A DNA stretch of 64,000 nt from Lagopus muta (lineage: Eukaryota; Chordata; Aves; Galliformes; Phasianidae). Positions within the stretch are counted from its first letter, which is position 1; each line of letters begins with the position of its first letter. Shown here piece by piece: positions 13,756 through 24,455 of the stretch. The stretch covers positions 15,915,077 to 15,979,076 of the forward strand of contig NC_064438.1 of the NCBI RefSeq assembly GCF_023343835.1, given 5' to 3'. Both the position numbers and the translations under genes were made by a program. The notes below the pieces were generated by a model. The model had not been told where the DNA came from. It ran no database searches and saw only the letters and a program-made list of their open reading frames with translations.

Positions 13756-14551
13756 GTCTACTACACTCATCTATTATCCTGCCTATTTGGGTCTTTTGCT
13801 CCCTGATCAGTCCTGGGCCACTTAGGTACTGAGAAACAACTTGCTTGCAGGGTGCAAAATGCAAGATCCCTGTATGCTCCAGTACCTGCATGCTCACCAG
13901 AAGGGTGAAGACAAGATGAGACAGGCAGCGCAGAGAGGCGGTGCGCCGTGTGTACGTGTGCCTGCCTGTGAAGAGACCCATCACCTTTGTGCCTGCCGCT
14001 GCTGCTGGCTTGCATGGGAGAGATGCTGTGTTTCTGCAAGCTGCTCTTCTTGGCTTTGTGGAGAACAGAGAGGTTGTTCCGAAGCAGGAGGTCTTGTTAG
14101 AAGCCTGCAAATATTCTCAAGGTAAGCTGAAGCTTCGTCCTCTTTGTTCGGACCTGTCTGTTTGTGTTCCGGCTTATAGAAAGTGCTCCAGCAGGTTCGT
14201 TTGTGCTGCTGCAACAGTCTGTGAGACCTGAAAAAACCTGTACGGCTTCTCAGCAGGTGTCCTCACAGCTTGCTTCATCTGTTCCAGCCCTGAGCTCTGC
14301 AGGGCATGAGCTTTCTTTTTACTGTGTCAACGGCAGTATCTAGAACAATGGCTTCTAGATCCATTTTCAGATTAGCAGATACCTTTCTAATGGAAACAAT
14401 CAGTAGTGGTGATGTGGTTGAGAATTGCATCAGAGCGAACAGCATTTCTGCAGTACCAGGAGCACAGACTTTATTTGGAGCCATATTCTGCAGTCCTGCC
14501 TCAAAGCTTGGGCACGTATTAGCAACAGTGCAGTCAGCAGGAGCACTGTGG

Positions 14552-14747
14552 TGATCAGCACTGGTGGGGCCGCACCTCGAGCCCCGCGTTCAGTCTGGGG
14601 CCCCTTGCTACAAGAAAGACATCGAGGCGCTGGAGCGCGTCCAGAGAAGGGCAACGAAACCGAGAAGGATCAGGAGCACAAGTCTGACGGGGAGCGGCTG
14701 AGAGAACTGGGAGCGTTCAGTCAGGAGAAGAGGAGGCTCAGGGGAGC
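14552..14747 (+). repeat. CR1 LINE internal fragment (reverse transcriptase C-terminal region)
   Basis: Sense-strand CR1 sequence from GATCAGCACTGGTGGGG through CTACAAGAAAGACATCGAGG, GTCCAGAGAAGGGCAACGAA and GAGCGGCTGAGAGAACTGGG to AGGAGAAGAGGAGGCTCAGG. In this part of CR1 the frame encodes the last segment of the reverse transcriptase ([15 protein letters not shown]). The copy is truncated at both ends: the usual continuation and the octamer tail are missing, and its right break meets the HRAS CpG island. Its frame is disrupted, so it is dead. Confidence 0.85.
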
Positions 14748-14977
14748 CCCGTGGCAGTCGGAGCGCCCCACCCGCGGGGCCGCCCGCAGAGCCCCCCACA
14801 GGCGGCGCGTCGGCGACAGGCCCCAAGCGCCACAGGCCGGCCGGCCGCAGCGCCACCGCCCCACAGCCAGGCCGCGGGTGGGCGGGCCGTGGTGGATGAT
14901 TGACGGGCGGCGCAGCCCACCCGGAGGGCGGTGGCGGCGGGGGCCGCCTATCAGGGCCGGCGGGCGGCCGTGAGTGG

Positions 14978-14992
14978 CGGCGGGGCGGGGCC
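14978..14992 (+). promoter_or_regulatory. GC box (Sp1-type) in the CpG island
   Basis: GGCGGGGCGGGGCC contains the canonical GGGGCGGGGC Sp1/KLF core. It is the cleanest GC box in the island and lies about 400 bases upstream of the probable first-exon donor. Confidence 0.5.
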
Positions 14993-15049
14993 GGCAGCCT
15001 GGGCGTGTGCCGCGGCCGCCGGCGGGGCGCGCTCCCGCTCCGCTGCGCT

Positions 15050-15390
15050 CCCCCCGCACGCACATTGTCCGGGCGGCGGCGGCGGCACGGAGCGCCCCGG
15101 CGCCCGGTGCCAATGCGGGGCGGGCGCGGCACGCCGGGGGAGCCTCCGCCACCGCGGTGGAAACTTCACCTCGCCGCCGGTCCGACGCACGGCTGAGCGC
15201 GGCGGGAAGCCCCGGGCGGTGGAGGGGCGGGGGGGGGAATCGCTCGATTCGGTGGTCGAGTTTGTTTTTTTTCCCCCCGGAGAGGAGGGGGGAAAGAAAA
15301 AAACAACAACCCAAACCCAAACCAAACGCAAAACAGCGCTATTCCACCGCAAACTTCCGCCGCCCTCCGCAGGACGCGCATCCCGCCCGG
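15050..15390 (+). other. HRAS: Probable non-coding first exon of HRAS (5' end uncertain)
   Basis: The segment ends in CCCGCCCGG followed by GTGAGT at 15391, a strong splice donor inside the CpG island. HRAS in other vertebrates has a non-coding first exon in a CpG island, and the first coding exon here (40327) begins with an acceptor and needs such a partner. The transcription start is not visible and the left limit is only a guess. The segment includes a T/C then A/G-rich stretch at 15261-15300 and a C/A-rich stretch at 15301-15340. Confidence 0.45.
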
Positions 15391-15400
15391 GTGAGTGACC

Positions 15401-15427
15401 GGGGACGGGACGGGACGGGGCGGGGGG
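15401..15427 (+). other. G-quadruplex-type motif just inside intron 1
   Basis: Five G runs of three or more are separated by AC or C: GGGGACGGGACGGGACGGGG followed by C and six G. Loops of one or two bases predict a stable parallel quadruplex on the non-template strand, directly after the splice donor. This is seen in sequence; folding is inferred. Confidence 0.6.
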
Positions 15428-17280
15428 CACACGGCGGCCGCAGCCGCACGCCCACCTGTTCGCGGGGCACCGGGCGGCCCCGCCTGCTCGCCCCTCCGCG
15501 CCGCCGCTCTGCGGGTGGGCCCGGCCCCGGGCAGCGCTGCGGAGAGCGGGGGCACCTGCGCGGCTCTGCCGCCGCCGCCTCCCTCCGCCCCGCGCTGCCC
15601 CCCCCCACCCCCACCGCGGGGCCGTCCCCGCCTTCGCGGCGCGCTGCGGGCGGTGCCCGGGCCGGGGGCGGCCCGCAGGTGGCGGAGCGCGGGGCGTGCG
15701 GCTGCGGGGCCGGCGGCGCCTCCCTTCGCTTGCCTTCCTCCGAGGGACGCTGCGGCGCGGCTGCACCCGCGCGGGGAGGAGCCCGCGGGCGGCCCGGTGG
15801 GAAGGAGGCTCTGCGGGACGGGAGGGAGGCTCGGCCCGCCCGCATCCGCGCGGGATGGGCTTCGGTCGGCCGTAGACAAAAGAGCCGGTGAGGAATCGAG
15901 GGGGGCTGCGAGCTCCGGGGTGCCTGGAGAAGGGCGGATGGAGGCTGGAGCGTTGGGAAGAGCTGTGCCGTTCCGTACCTGAAGTTGTCTCCGTCGCTCC
16001 GTGCAGTTACTCCCGGCAGTGCCCGATAGGCACGAGCTCCCATAGGCTGCGCTCTTCTGCAGAGCCTGACACAAGCATGCACAGAACTGCGCCTCGGACA
16101 CTGGCACTGTGCAGGAGAGCAGGGAGGGATGCGCTCACCCTGACTGCTTGTGCCAGCACAGGGCCGTGCTGAGGCTGCTCTTCCTCCTGCTACCCGGACC
16201 ATCAGGGATAAGGGTGCTGCTTTGGTTAGAATTGCTGGTATATTTATCCTAAAGTGCTCTGGTTTTGCAGCTGGAGAATGAAAGCTTGCATGGTTTTCGC
16301 AGTGCTTGTAACAGAGCTGCGGCTGTGAAGCCATCTGTCCCCCCTTCATGCAGCCAGGCATTGCAGCCCACTCCTCCGGTGCAGTCCTGGTCTGATTAAC
16401 AACGCAAACTGTGTTGTTTCAGCAGCAGGCTGAAACAGAGCTGAGGGAATTCCCAGTTCAGCCTGCTGGTGGGCCTGCAGGCTGGCGGCTATCATTGCTG
16501 GGCTGTGCCAGGTGGGTGCTGTCAGCAGAGCCTCCGGATCTCCACGTGAACATTGGTGTGGTCATACCTTCTGTGTTTGTGCTAAGTGATTTAGTAATTA
16601 GCTCTAATGACCTCCATTTGGGGTCACACTCATGCCATGATGTTGAAACAAGACCAAAGGCCTAAGGGAGGCTCTTTTGTGGGCTCTGTGAGTCGCTTGA
16701 AAGGGGATGCTGTGAAGCTCTGAAGGAGGTTCTGTGCACAAACCATCACGAGGGAACTCTTACAATGCTGTTGAACCAGAGAGGAAGAAGCAGGCTGACA
16801 ACTGCAGCTTGATTTCTTTTCTTGGCTCTCCTGAGAAGCGGTGAAAAGCGGGCTGCTGGCACTCAGGAAGCATTCCTTGGGAGAGCAGCAGTACTAAAGC
16901 ACCGTTTGCCACATCGCTGTCTTCCACCAAACTTCCCCAACCTTTTGGGGAGGTGAAGTGCAGCTTCCAAACATCTAATTCCCAAGATGACAGCCCAACA
17001 GTATGGATGTCCTCTAGCCTTCCCACTCATCCAGGTTGGGCTGTCCACAGCATTTGTCATCGGGATCCAAAACTTCACACTTCTGAGTGAAAAGAGCCTT
17101 CTGAAGTTGAATACACGGGAAAAAAAATCACCACAGTAAAAACTGAGGCAAAGGCTGCCCTGCGTAGAGTTCCTGATGAAGAAGGGAATGGGCAGGAATG
17201 CTAGCCAAGCCCCTGCTTGCCATCTTTCAAGGTGTGTTGTGCTGCTCTGCTTTGGGCAGCCCAGTTGCACCCCAAGCACT

Positions 17281-17520
17281 TGTACTTAATTGTAATTTAT
17301 TACCAGCTTTGTTTTTAACTTTTTTTTTTTCCAAGTGTAAACTCAGAGCCAGCAGATAGATGTATTATTAGATTAATATCAGTAAGAGCCGAATGTATTC
17401 AATGCTTTTAATTGTACAAAATGATATTTCATCAGCTTTACGGCTCATTAGAAGCCAAAAAGAAATATTAAGCAAGTAAATTATTTGACAAATATGAGAT
17501 TAAACAAATGACATTTGCTA
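17281..17520. other. AT-rich block in intron 1, possible conserved non-coding element
   Basis: About 240 bases with many homeodomain-like cores (ATTA, TAAT, TTAATTG) and no repeat-family signature, sitting in more GC-rich surroundings. No open frame or splice pair is evident. It looks like developmental enhancer sequence, but conservation cannot be assessed from one sequence. Confidence 0.25.
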
Positions 17521-19774
17521 AGTGCTGGTCAGCTGCTCTGTCCAGTCCCATTCCTCTTTTCTCTCACTGTCTTTCTACTTTTTATTCTAATTTTTCATGG
17601 TTTCTCTTTTCCTGAGCTGTTCTCAGTGTCTGTTTCACTTATTTTTTTCCTTCCTATACTGTTATCTCTCAGTATATCACGGTTTTTCTTACATTCGTTC
17701 ATCTGCCTCATTTTTTAAGCCTCTCTTTTTGAGTCTGATGTAGCCATTTTCCCCTTTTACTCCACCTTGGTGGAGATTTTGACTGAACTCTTTGTCGCCA
17801 GCTGAACTAAACCCAGCGACTGTATGAAGACGTTTGCTCAGTGGCAGAGCTGCTCTGCCTCTCCCTGGCATTCTGGCTGTTGTGAGAAGGGTGTTTCCAC
17901 AATTCTGGAGTGTTTTTCCAGCACTTATTTTTGCTTGTGCTCTCCCTGTGCCTTTTTAATGTGATTTTGACTGAATTATCTACTGTCTTTATATTCTAAA
18001 AGAATGACCAGGATCAGATGGCAGACCTGTTTTTACATCTTCACGCAACTTATACACCTTCTAAGTGAAATATGCTGTACTTTTCTGCTGTAAGTACAGG
18101 AGTTACATGATGACACCCCCTTGTACTGGGAAAGAAAGGTCTCCACTGAAATAATGAAGTCACACCATTCCTCTGTCATGTGAAATGCTTTGAGTGCACT
18201 GCTGTAGTGAGCAGTCCTGGCAGCATGTAGTCCTGAAGCCAGATTGATTGGAGAGGATGGGGCTGAGAGGAGTATGCTTTTGCAGTTAATTATTTACTGG
18301 CAATAGGGCAAAGCTGATAATAGTTGGTTTATAGTTACAGATATCTGAGGGAAAATGCCTCTAGATGATCTGTTCTGTATTGCCACCTGCTTGTTGGTCT
18401 CTCCTTAACATGGAACCAGCACTATTCAACAACTAGCTCAGTAAAAAATAATTTAAAAATCAGTTATCAACTTCATGCTGCCAGAATACAATTCTGCAGC
18501 GTGTGCAGCTAGAGATCCTGGTATTTCCATGCTGGCTGAGGTGTACCTGCATTAATATACAACCCACCTGGGCATCCAAGGTCAAAGTGGGGTTCTTTGA
18601 ACAGCTTATCCAGCTCTCCAAGTCTGATGCTGACAGATGACTTTGTGGGACCCAGGAATCTGACTCCATCTCTGCTGTTGGCTGGACGGTTGCTTCAGCT
18701 CACTAAAACTCTTCTTTACTGGGAGCAATGCTGACCCTTCTGCTGGGTGGATTGATGCAGTACAGCTGCTATAAGGGGAGAGCCTGCTGGGTGACAGTGC
18801 TCTGGCAATGCAATACATAGCACTGGGCAGAACTGTAAGTGGAATTTTCTTCTTGCATTGCTAAAGCCAAATCAAGCTGCTCACATTGAAGTTAAATTTG
18901 AGAGCTGATGGAGCTGAATTTAGATGTGTGTAGGAGCAGTAACATGACAAATGCAGAGAAGGGACATAGCTGCATCTAGAGTTCTCTGGGAAGAGGCCTC
19001 CACATCTTATTATTTAGCATCCTTAGAGATCAGCAGACACTGGGAGGAGCTACAACCTGTGAAAAGAGGAAGATGTCCTGTTCATGGGAGAAGGCTGTGA
19101 GATGTAAAAAGCCAGAGAGCAGGAGTGAAATGAGAGAAACTAACACACACCAGGGGGTTGTGCTCTGCTCCCATTCTGCAGGAAGAGAAGCGAGGAGTGA
19201 AAGAAGAGATCTGTGAGAGAAGGCATTGCTGATGCAGCACGGGATGGATGGGATGCATGCTGTTCTGCCAGCCTGGCCTAAATCAAAGCCAACACTTCCC
19301 TTGAGAAAGCCAGGCTCTGGTGAACAGTCTCTGAAGGAAAGTCATCTCATTGCAAGCACTTTTGTCCAAAGCAAGTAGAGGTCTTGCTTGGAGGCTTGTT
19401 AAGAAGTGAGTTCATTTCATCAGCGGTCTGTTGGCTCAGCAGACTGCCATCACATAAGCAGACAGGGCTTGCTCCAGTGCTGATGCTGTTTTGATGCTTT
19501 GCATCATCTTCAGCAATTCTGTGGTTTGTGTACAGCTCCATTCACAGTCTGCTCCAAGAGAAAGAGGAATGCGTATAAAATAGGTTTGAATATATGAAAT
19601 TAGTCTGCATGTGATCCATTTAGTCACTTGTCCTTTTTGCTACCCAAGTAGCTGCTGCATCAGCTGCCTGGCACGATTCTAGCTCTGTATTTCTGCAGTT
19701 GCAGTAGTACCCATATCCTGTTCCTGCATCAGGCTTTATTACTGTAGGGATGAGAGGTCAGAGTGCTTGGTATT

Positions 19775-20100
19775 CATAACATGGTAGAAAGCACATAACA
19801 GCAGAGTAGCAAGGCCCTAGGCTGCAGCAAAGGAGGGTTTGCTCAAATGCAATGGCTGTAGGTACAAAAATAAAGGAAATAAACTGCTTACCTTCAGAAG
19901 GCTTCAGGTACACAGGGATCTCCAGGAAGATACCCCTCACCTTCACTGCCAACCTTTAAATGAGGTCTGGGAAGGGGTGGATCCTGGCTCTACCCCTTCT
20001 GATCACTCAGGTACATTGCATACACCTGAGCTCCACTGGGTTGGCCCTGCCTTCCCACCAGGTGCTTAATCACTGCTTCAGGCTGTGACTTAGCATTTCC
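19775..20100. repeat. Unidentified interspersed repeat, copy 1
   Basis: It matches 41345-41679 in the same orientation. The best part is the last ~140 bases (from GAGGTCTGGGAAGGGGTGG near 19962 through GTACATTGCATACACCTGAG to CTTAGCATTTCC at 20100), which is nearly identical apart from small indels. The left part is more diverged but shares AACAGCAGAGTAGCA and GGCCCTAGGCTGCAGCAA. It is not CR1: no octamer tail. A solo LTR or another repeat type is possible, but no target duplication or terminal TG...CA pair could be fixed. Confidence 0.75.
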
Positions 20101-20534
20101 ACTGCACTAGTACTTGAGGTACTAGAGTTCATCCTGTAGAAGAGTGGGCTTGAGAAGCCAACCTTTTCAATATGATAGTAGATGAAACATCACTGTTGCT
20201 TGAAGGTTAATGGGACGGAGTCCAGCATCTGTGTGTGCTAATTCTGTAGCTGACTTTCCTGTTGTCTCTCCTTGTATCCGTGTATGATATCATAGCTGCC
20301 CTGATGTGGAATAGCTGCCTGAGGGGCTATGCAGGGGGAGGATATCGCTGTACTGCCATGTGCTGTGACCTCCATCTGGCAGCCAGTCTGCCTGCTGATG
20401 GACAAGGAAGCACGCACAAGTCCCTGCTTTGCTTTCTACCTCCTCCTGCTGCTGGGGGGGATGTGGTGGATGGGGCTGGTACTTGAGCCTCTGAGGGTGG
20501 TCCTCTGTGGAGCAGGAGTTGGAGTTGATGATCA

Positions 20535-20697
20535 GGTCGGCCAGGATGGGGCTCTGAGCTCTTGATCTAATGTAGGTTTCCCTGTTCACTGCGGGGGAGC
20601 TGGACCAGATGGTCTTTATGGGTCCCTTCCAGCTCAAACGATTCTACGATCCTTGTGGGTCCCTTCCAACCAAGGATATTCTGTGATTCTCAAAAGA
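20535..20697 (+). repeat. CR1 LINE 3' end with a repeated terminal module
   Basis: The sense CR1 tail includes GGCCAGGATGGGGCTCTGAG and a CTGGACCAGATGGTCTTTA block, then GGGTCCCTTCCAGCTCAAACG with ATTCTACGATCC. This is followed directly by a second GGGTCCCTTCCAACCAAGG with ATTCTGTGATTCTC. The terminal TCCCTTCCA module is therefore present twice in a row. It is non-coding and 5' truncated. Confidence 0.85.
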
Positions 20698-23600
20698 TCC
20701 GTGCTTGAAAGAAACACCCGTGTGACCATCCTGAACACATCTAAAGAAAGGCTTGAGAGAATGAGACCCAGGTCAGGAGAAATGCTGCTGCCTTCCCACA
20801 GGAGCAAGGAGGCCATGGAGTGGTGTGGCTGATGGTCATAGAGGAATGTGCAGGCCCTCACCAGCCCACTGGCTGAGCAGCCAGTTGTGTGGTCTTCAGA
20901 TAGATGTGAATGTCCTTTCCGTGCAAATCTTTTGTGTTTGCATCGTATCTTCAGGAATGAATTGATACCCAATACCCAATTGATACAACAATCAATATGA
21001 TTGATGTAGTAAAACGGAGCTTCTTGGTCTGTTGTGGATTGGAAAAATAGTAAGAGAACTGGAGCAACTGACAAGAAACGATGTAGCCCTCTGGATGGGG
21101 AAGGGAGGAGGGCTCTATTAAAAGAAACAAACAACAGAGCTTTTGAATCTTGCTACATGCTCGTAGCAGGTAATTCTAATATGAGCCATCTCTCTTTGTC
21201 AGCTGCTCAGAGGCATTTCTCATGGAAAGAACAGTCAATCTAAAAGTTCAGTGACTTGACTAAGTATTCTTGGATAAAAAACTTCTTGGGAGGGAGCAGG
21301 TAGATTTCTTCAAGAAGCAAAATCTTTACTTTTTTTCAACTGGTTTCCCAGGCACCTAATCTAATCTATCCAAAACAATTCTCTGGCAGCTGGGGCTCAC
21401 ATATTTAAAAAAAAAAAGAAAAACAAACACAAAAAAACACCACACACCACTGTGGAGAGGAATGTGTTGTGACAGTTTAATTTGCCACTGAAATATGGTC
21501 ACCTCCGGGGTAGTTCAGAGAAACCATAGGAGAGCAGATGATAAAGCTGTTCAGAATGGGAGGTGAGTAACAGGAGGCTGCAGAGGAAAGATGCCTACAT
21601 AGAAATGTAACTCCTGGAGTTCTGGTTTATCTTCTTGTTCCTTTGGCTCTACAATGGGGCTGTAACCTTGGCTCTGCATCACGCTGGTGGTGACTGGCTC
21701 TAGAGATCAAGTGGAGTCAGAAGGAAAGGTGGAGTCACAACACGCCACGGTCAGACTGTCTTTTTTTGAAACTTATGTTGCTGAATGCGTACATAAAGGA
21801 TGAGTCTTTTGGTGTGCTTGCAGATGGAAAATGAAGAATGGCTCCTGCCTGTGGAGATGAGGAAAGGGACGGAGACTGCTCTGTGCTCCAAGGGCTGCTG
21901 AGAAGATACATGCAGCAGGTCCCTGCCTGCAGAGCCAGCAGTGCAGTGAGCTCCTTGTTGGCAGAGGGCAGGTGTGGAGATGGGATTTCAGAAAGCCAGC
22001 TTGGTGGTTCTGCGGTGTGTGACATGAGCCAGTGCTTTAAATACACACGTTGCTGCTGCCATTGGGAAACCCTTCAGGTCCCAATCTCCTGTAGTGTAGA
22101 TCCATGTGAAAGCCAATTGGTTCATCTTATGCTTTGTAGGAATTAACAGTTGTTGATTTCAGCAATAAATAGTGGCACTGTGGGTGAGGTCTGCAGGGTC
22201 TAAAGACCGTGGGAGTGCCTGCACCCAGTCCCTGGTTGGGGACTAGCAGAGGTGCAGGACAGTTGACTGAGAATTACAGCTGCCAGCACATTTGTGCAAA
22301 TTCTCTACCTGCAGTCCCTACATTTTTTAAGAAAAAACAAGGCATCTGTAAGACAAACGAAATCCAGCATGAATTTTAGGGGGGAAGTTACACAGTTTTA
22401 AATAAAGAAGTATAGAGTTGCTTCTGTAGTCCTGTTTAGGGGCCTCAAAACCAGCGCTGTCGGAAGAGTGTGCTCCTTGTGAAGAGAGCAAAAGCTGAAC
22501 AGAGGGTTGGGTTTTTTCAGAGCATGCTAATAAACACGTGTTTTTTGGCAGGGCTTGTGATTGCATTGCAACAAGGTTACAAGGTCTCGTTCAAATTCTG
22601 CTGAAGTCAGTTGAAAAATGATGTTGACTGCAGTGAGCATGGGCTGGCAATCAGGACAGCATCTCTTAAGACACTTCAGGTTTACCTCTCCTTTATTCCA
22701 AAGTCTGCACCTAGAACAAGTTTATTCAATTTGCAGTTTAGTGCACCTTCAGTTTATATTCCTGAGGAGGGGAAAAAGAAGGAGGAAAAAATAACCCAAC
22801 CAACAAATCAGAATAGTCCCACAGCTCCTGCTGTGGACATGGGTTGTGCCTGGCAGCTGGTACATGCAGCTGGAGGACCACTGGTTGCTCCTTCTCAGCT
22901 TGGCTGGCTCTGCGGGTGCCTATTGGGATTCAGACACAGGGGGAATAATGGTTAAAATCTAAGGTAGGAGCCCACAAACCCAGCAGTGATCGTACACTGG
23001 GATGGATGCAGAAGAAAAAGCTCTGCCACCAGGAAGTCATCCTTTCAGAGAGCTAATTCAAACTTCTCTTCATCCTTTGAACCTTTCGGTAGGTAAATGT
23101 CATGTAGCTCCTTCTATGCTTTTTTGTCTATTTGATTTGAGGGCTTTATGCAGCAACTTATTCCTCATTCATCCTGTTGTCAGGGACGTAATTCTGCCTG
23201 CAGTTCCTGTTTGAGCTTAGTTTTCTTATTTTCTGTAGCACTGGGGCTGATGGCTTTGCAGATCTTATGATACCTCCTCCATCTGGCCAGCCTAGCAGTA
23301 CGACAGCTCCACTTAATGTGTGCTCTCTGATTTGGCTTCCTGCCCCCAGACTCATTATTTTGCGTTCGTCTGTATTGAGCTCCAGTGCTGCCAGCCCCAA
23401 AGGATCATATATCTCAGAAGTCACGAAAAAGAGATGGGTCTGAAAATCCCAAGTCTCTTCCTGGTGTGTGCAGATTGCACGTTTCTGCAGCCATCCCCCA
23501 ACCCTGCTGTGCGTGTGCATCCCTCTCTGCCCCTCCCAGCAGTAAAGCCAAACCTGCAGGGCCCTGCAGTTCTCACTGCACAGAGTGCTTGGCCCCTAAG

Positions 23601-24239
23601 ACTATTCCCACTCCTTTTTTGCTGACGTAGAGGCGAGTTGGGACCTGCACTGGGCTAGCGGCCCCGAAATGACTTGGATCCATTTGGAATATTGTTCCAG
23701 GGAAAATACTGCGGAGTTCTCTCGGCGGTAGGTATTTCAGAGTATCAGCCCCTTTTTTACCATCTGAAGTGTGGTATTACCTTTTGGCCCTGGAGACTGG
23801 GAGTGCTTTCATGTTGGGTGCAGCGTGAAACACGAGATGATCCCTCTCTGAAAAGTGCTTGAGCAAAGTGCATAGTAAGAAACATCAGGGTGCAGTTCAT
23901 CTCTTTAGATGTTGACGCCTAACATCTCCGCTGCTTCCCCTTCGCCTCCATATGTACCCAGCAGGGGAAATGAGAGCTTTCATCTCGTCCTAATGCAGAT
24001 GTCTGAAACCAGCCAGACAGATTGCACCTGTCTCTTCTCATTGATTGCAAAGAGGCTCCAGATGATGGGCTCTCACGTAGGTGTCTCTCTTGTAGGTGAG
24101 GTGAATCCCACTGGCTGCATGAGGCTGGTTGCAGTAGCACAAAGAGAGAGCACAGCTGCTGAATGTAGTCTGTCCTTGTCTTTGCTGCGAGTTGTCTTAT
24201 CTGGTAAACCTATCCCTCCTCTTTGCTCAAGAGGCTACA

Positions 24240-24455
24240 TTTCATTTCATAGGATCATTAAGATTGGAAAGACCACTAACATCACCAAGTCCATCCCCAC
24301 CATGCTCACTGACCATGTTCCTCAGTGCCACATCTCCACAGTTCTTGAACACCTCCGGGGACAGTGACTCCACCACCTCCCTGGGCAGCCTGTGCCTCTG
24401 CCTCAACGCTCTTCCTGAGAAGAGATTTTTCCTGATATCCAACCTGATTCAACCA
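24240..24455 (-). repeat. CR1 LINE 3' fragment, antisense
   Basis: It starts with CATAGGATCATTAAGATTGG and runs through CATCCCCACCATGCTCACTG, TCCACCACCTCCCTGGGCAG and CTTCCTGAGAAGAGATTTTT to TGATATCCAACCTGATTC. This is the reverse complement of about 215 bases of CR1 tail. It resembles the 7690 copy in its first 80 bases, so the two belong to related subfamilies. Confidence 0.9.

Larger units (their letters stand above)
14570..15900. promoter_or_regulatory. HRAS: CpG island, probable HRAS promoter
   Basis: About 1.3 kb of very GC-rich, CpG-dense DNA in a window that is otherwise CpG-poor. It holds a GC box (14978-14992), a CGG-rich stretch near 15068-15087 and further G runs, and no TATA box upstream of the donor at 15391. 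TATA-less GC-rich promoters are known for HRAS. This is the only CpG island in the 40 kb upstream of the first HRAS coding exon, which is why it is assigned to HRAS. The assignment is inference, because no transcript links the two. The island could also be bidirectional. Confidence 0.7.

Noticed and set aside
13574-14110. 178-codon minus-strand frame
   Set aside because: It runs through an antisense CR1 tail and unrelated sequence, has no domain, and overlaps frames on the other strand.
14608-16361. Long open frames on both strands (up to 340 codons) around 14.6-16.4 kb
   Set aside because: They overlap each other in several frames, are Ala/Arg/Pro/Gly-rich and lie in the CpG island, where stop codons are rare. 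No domain or splice logic supports any of them.
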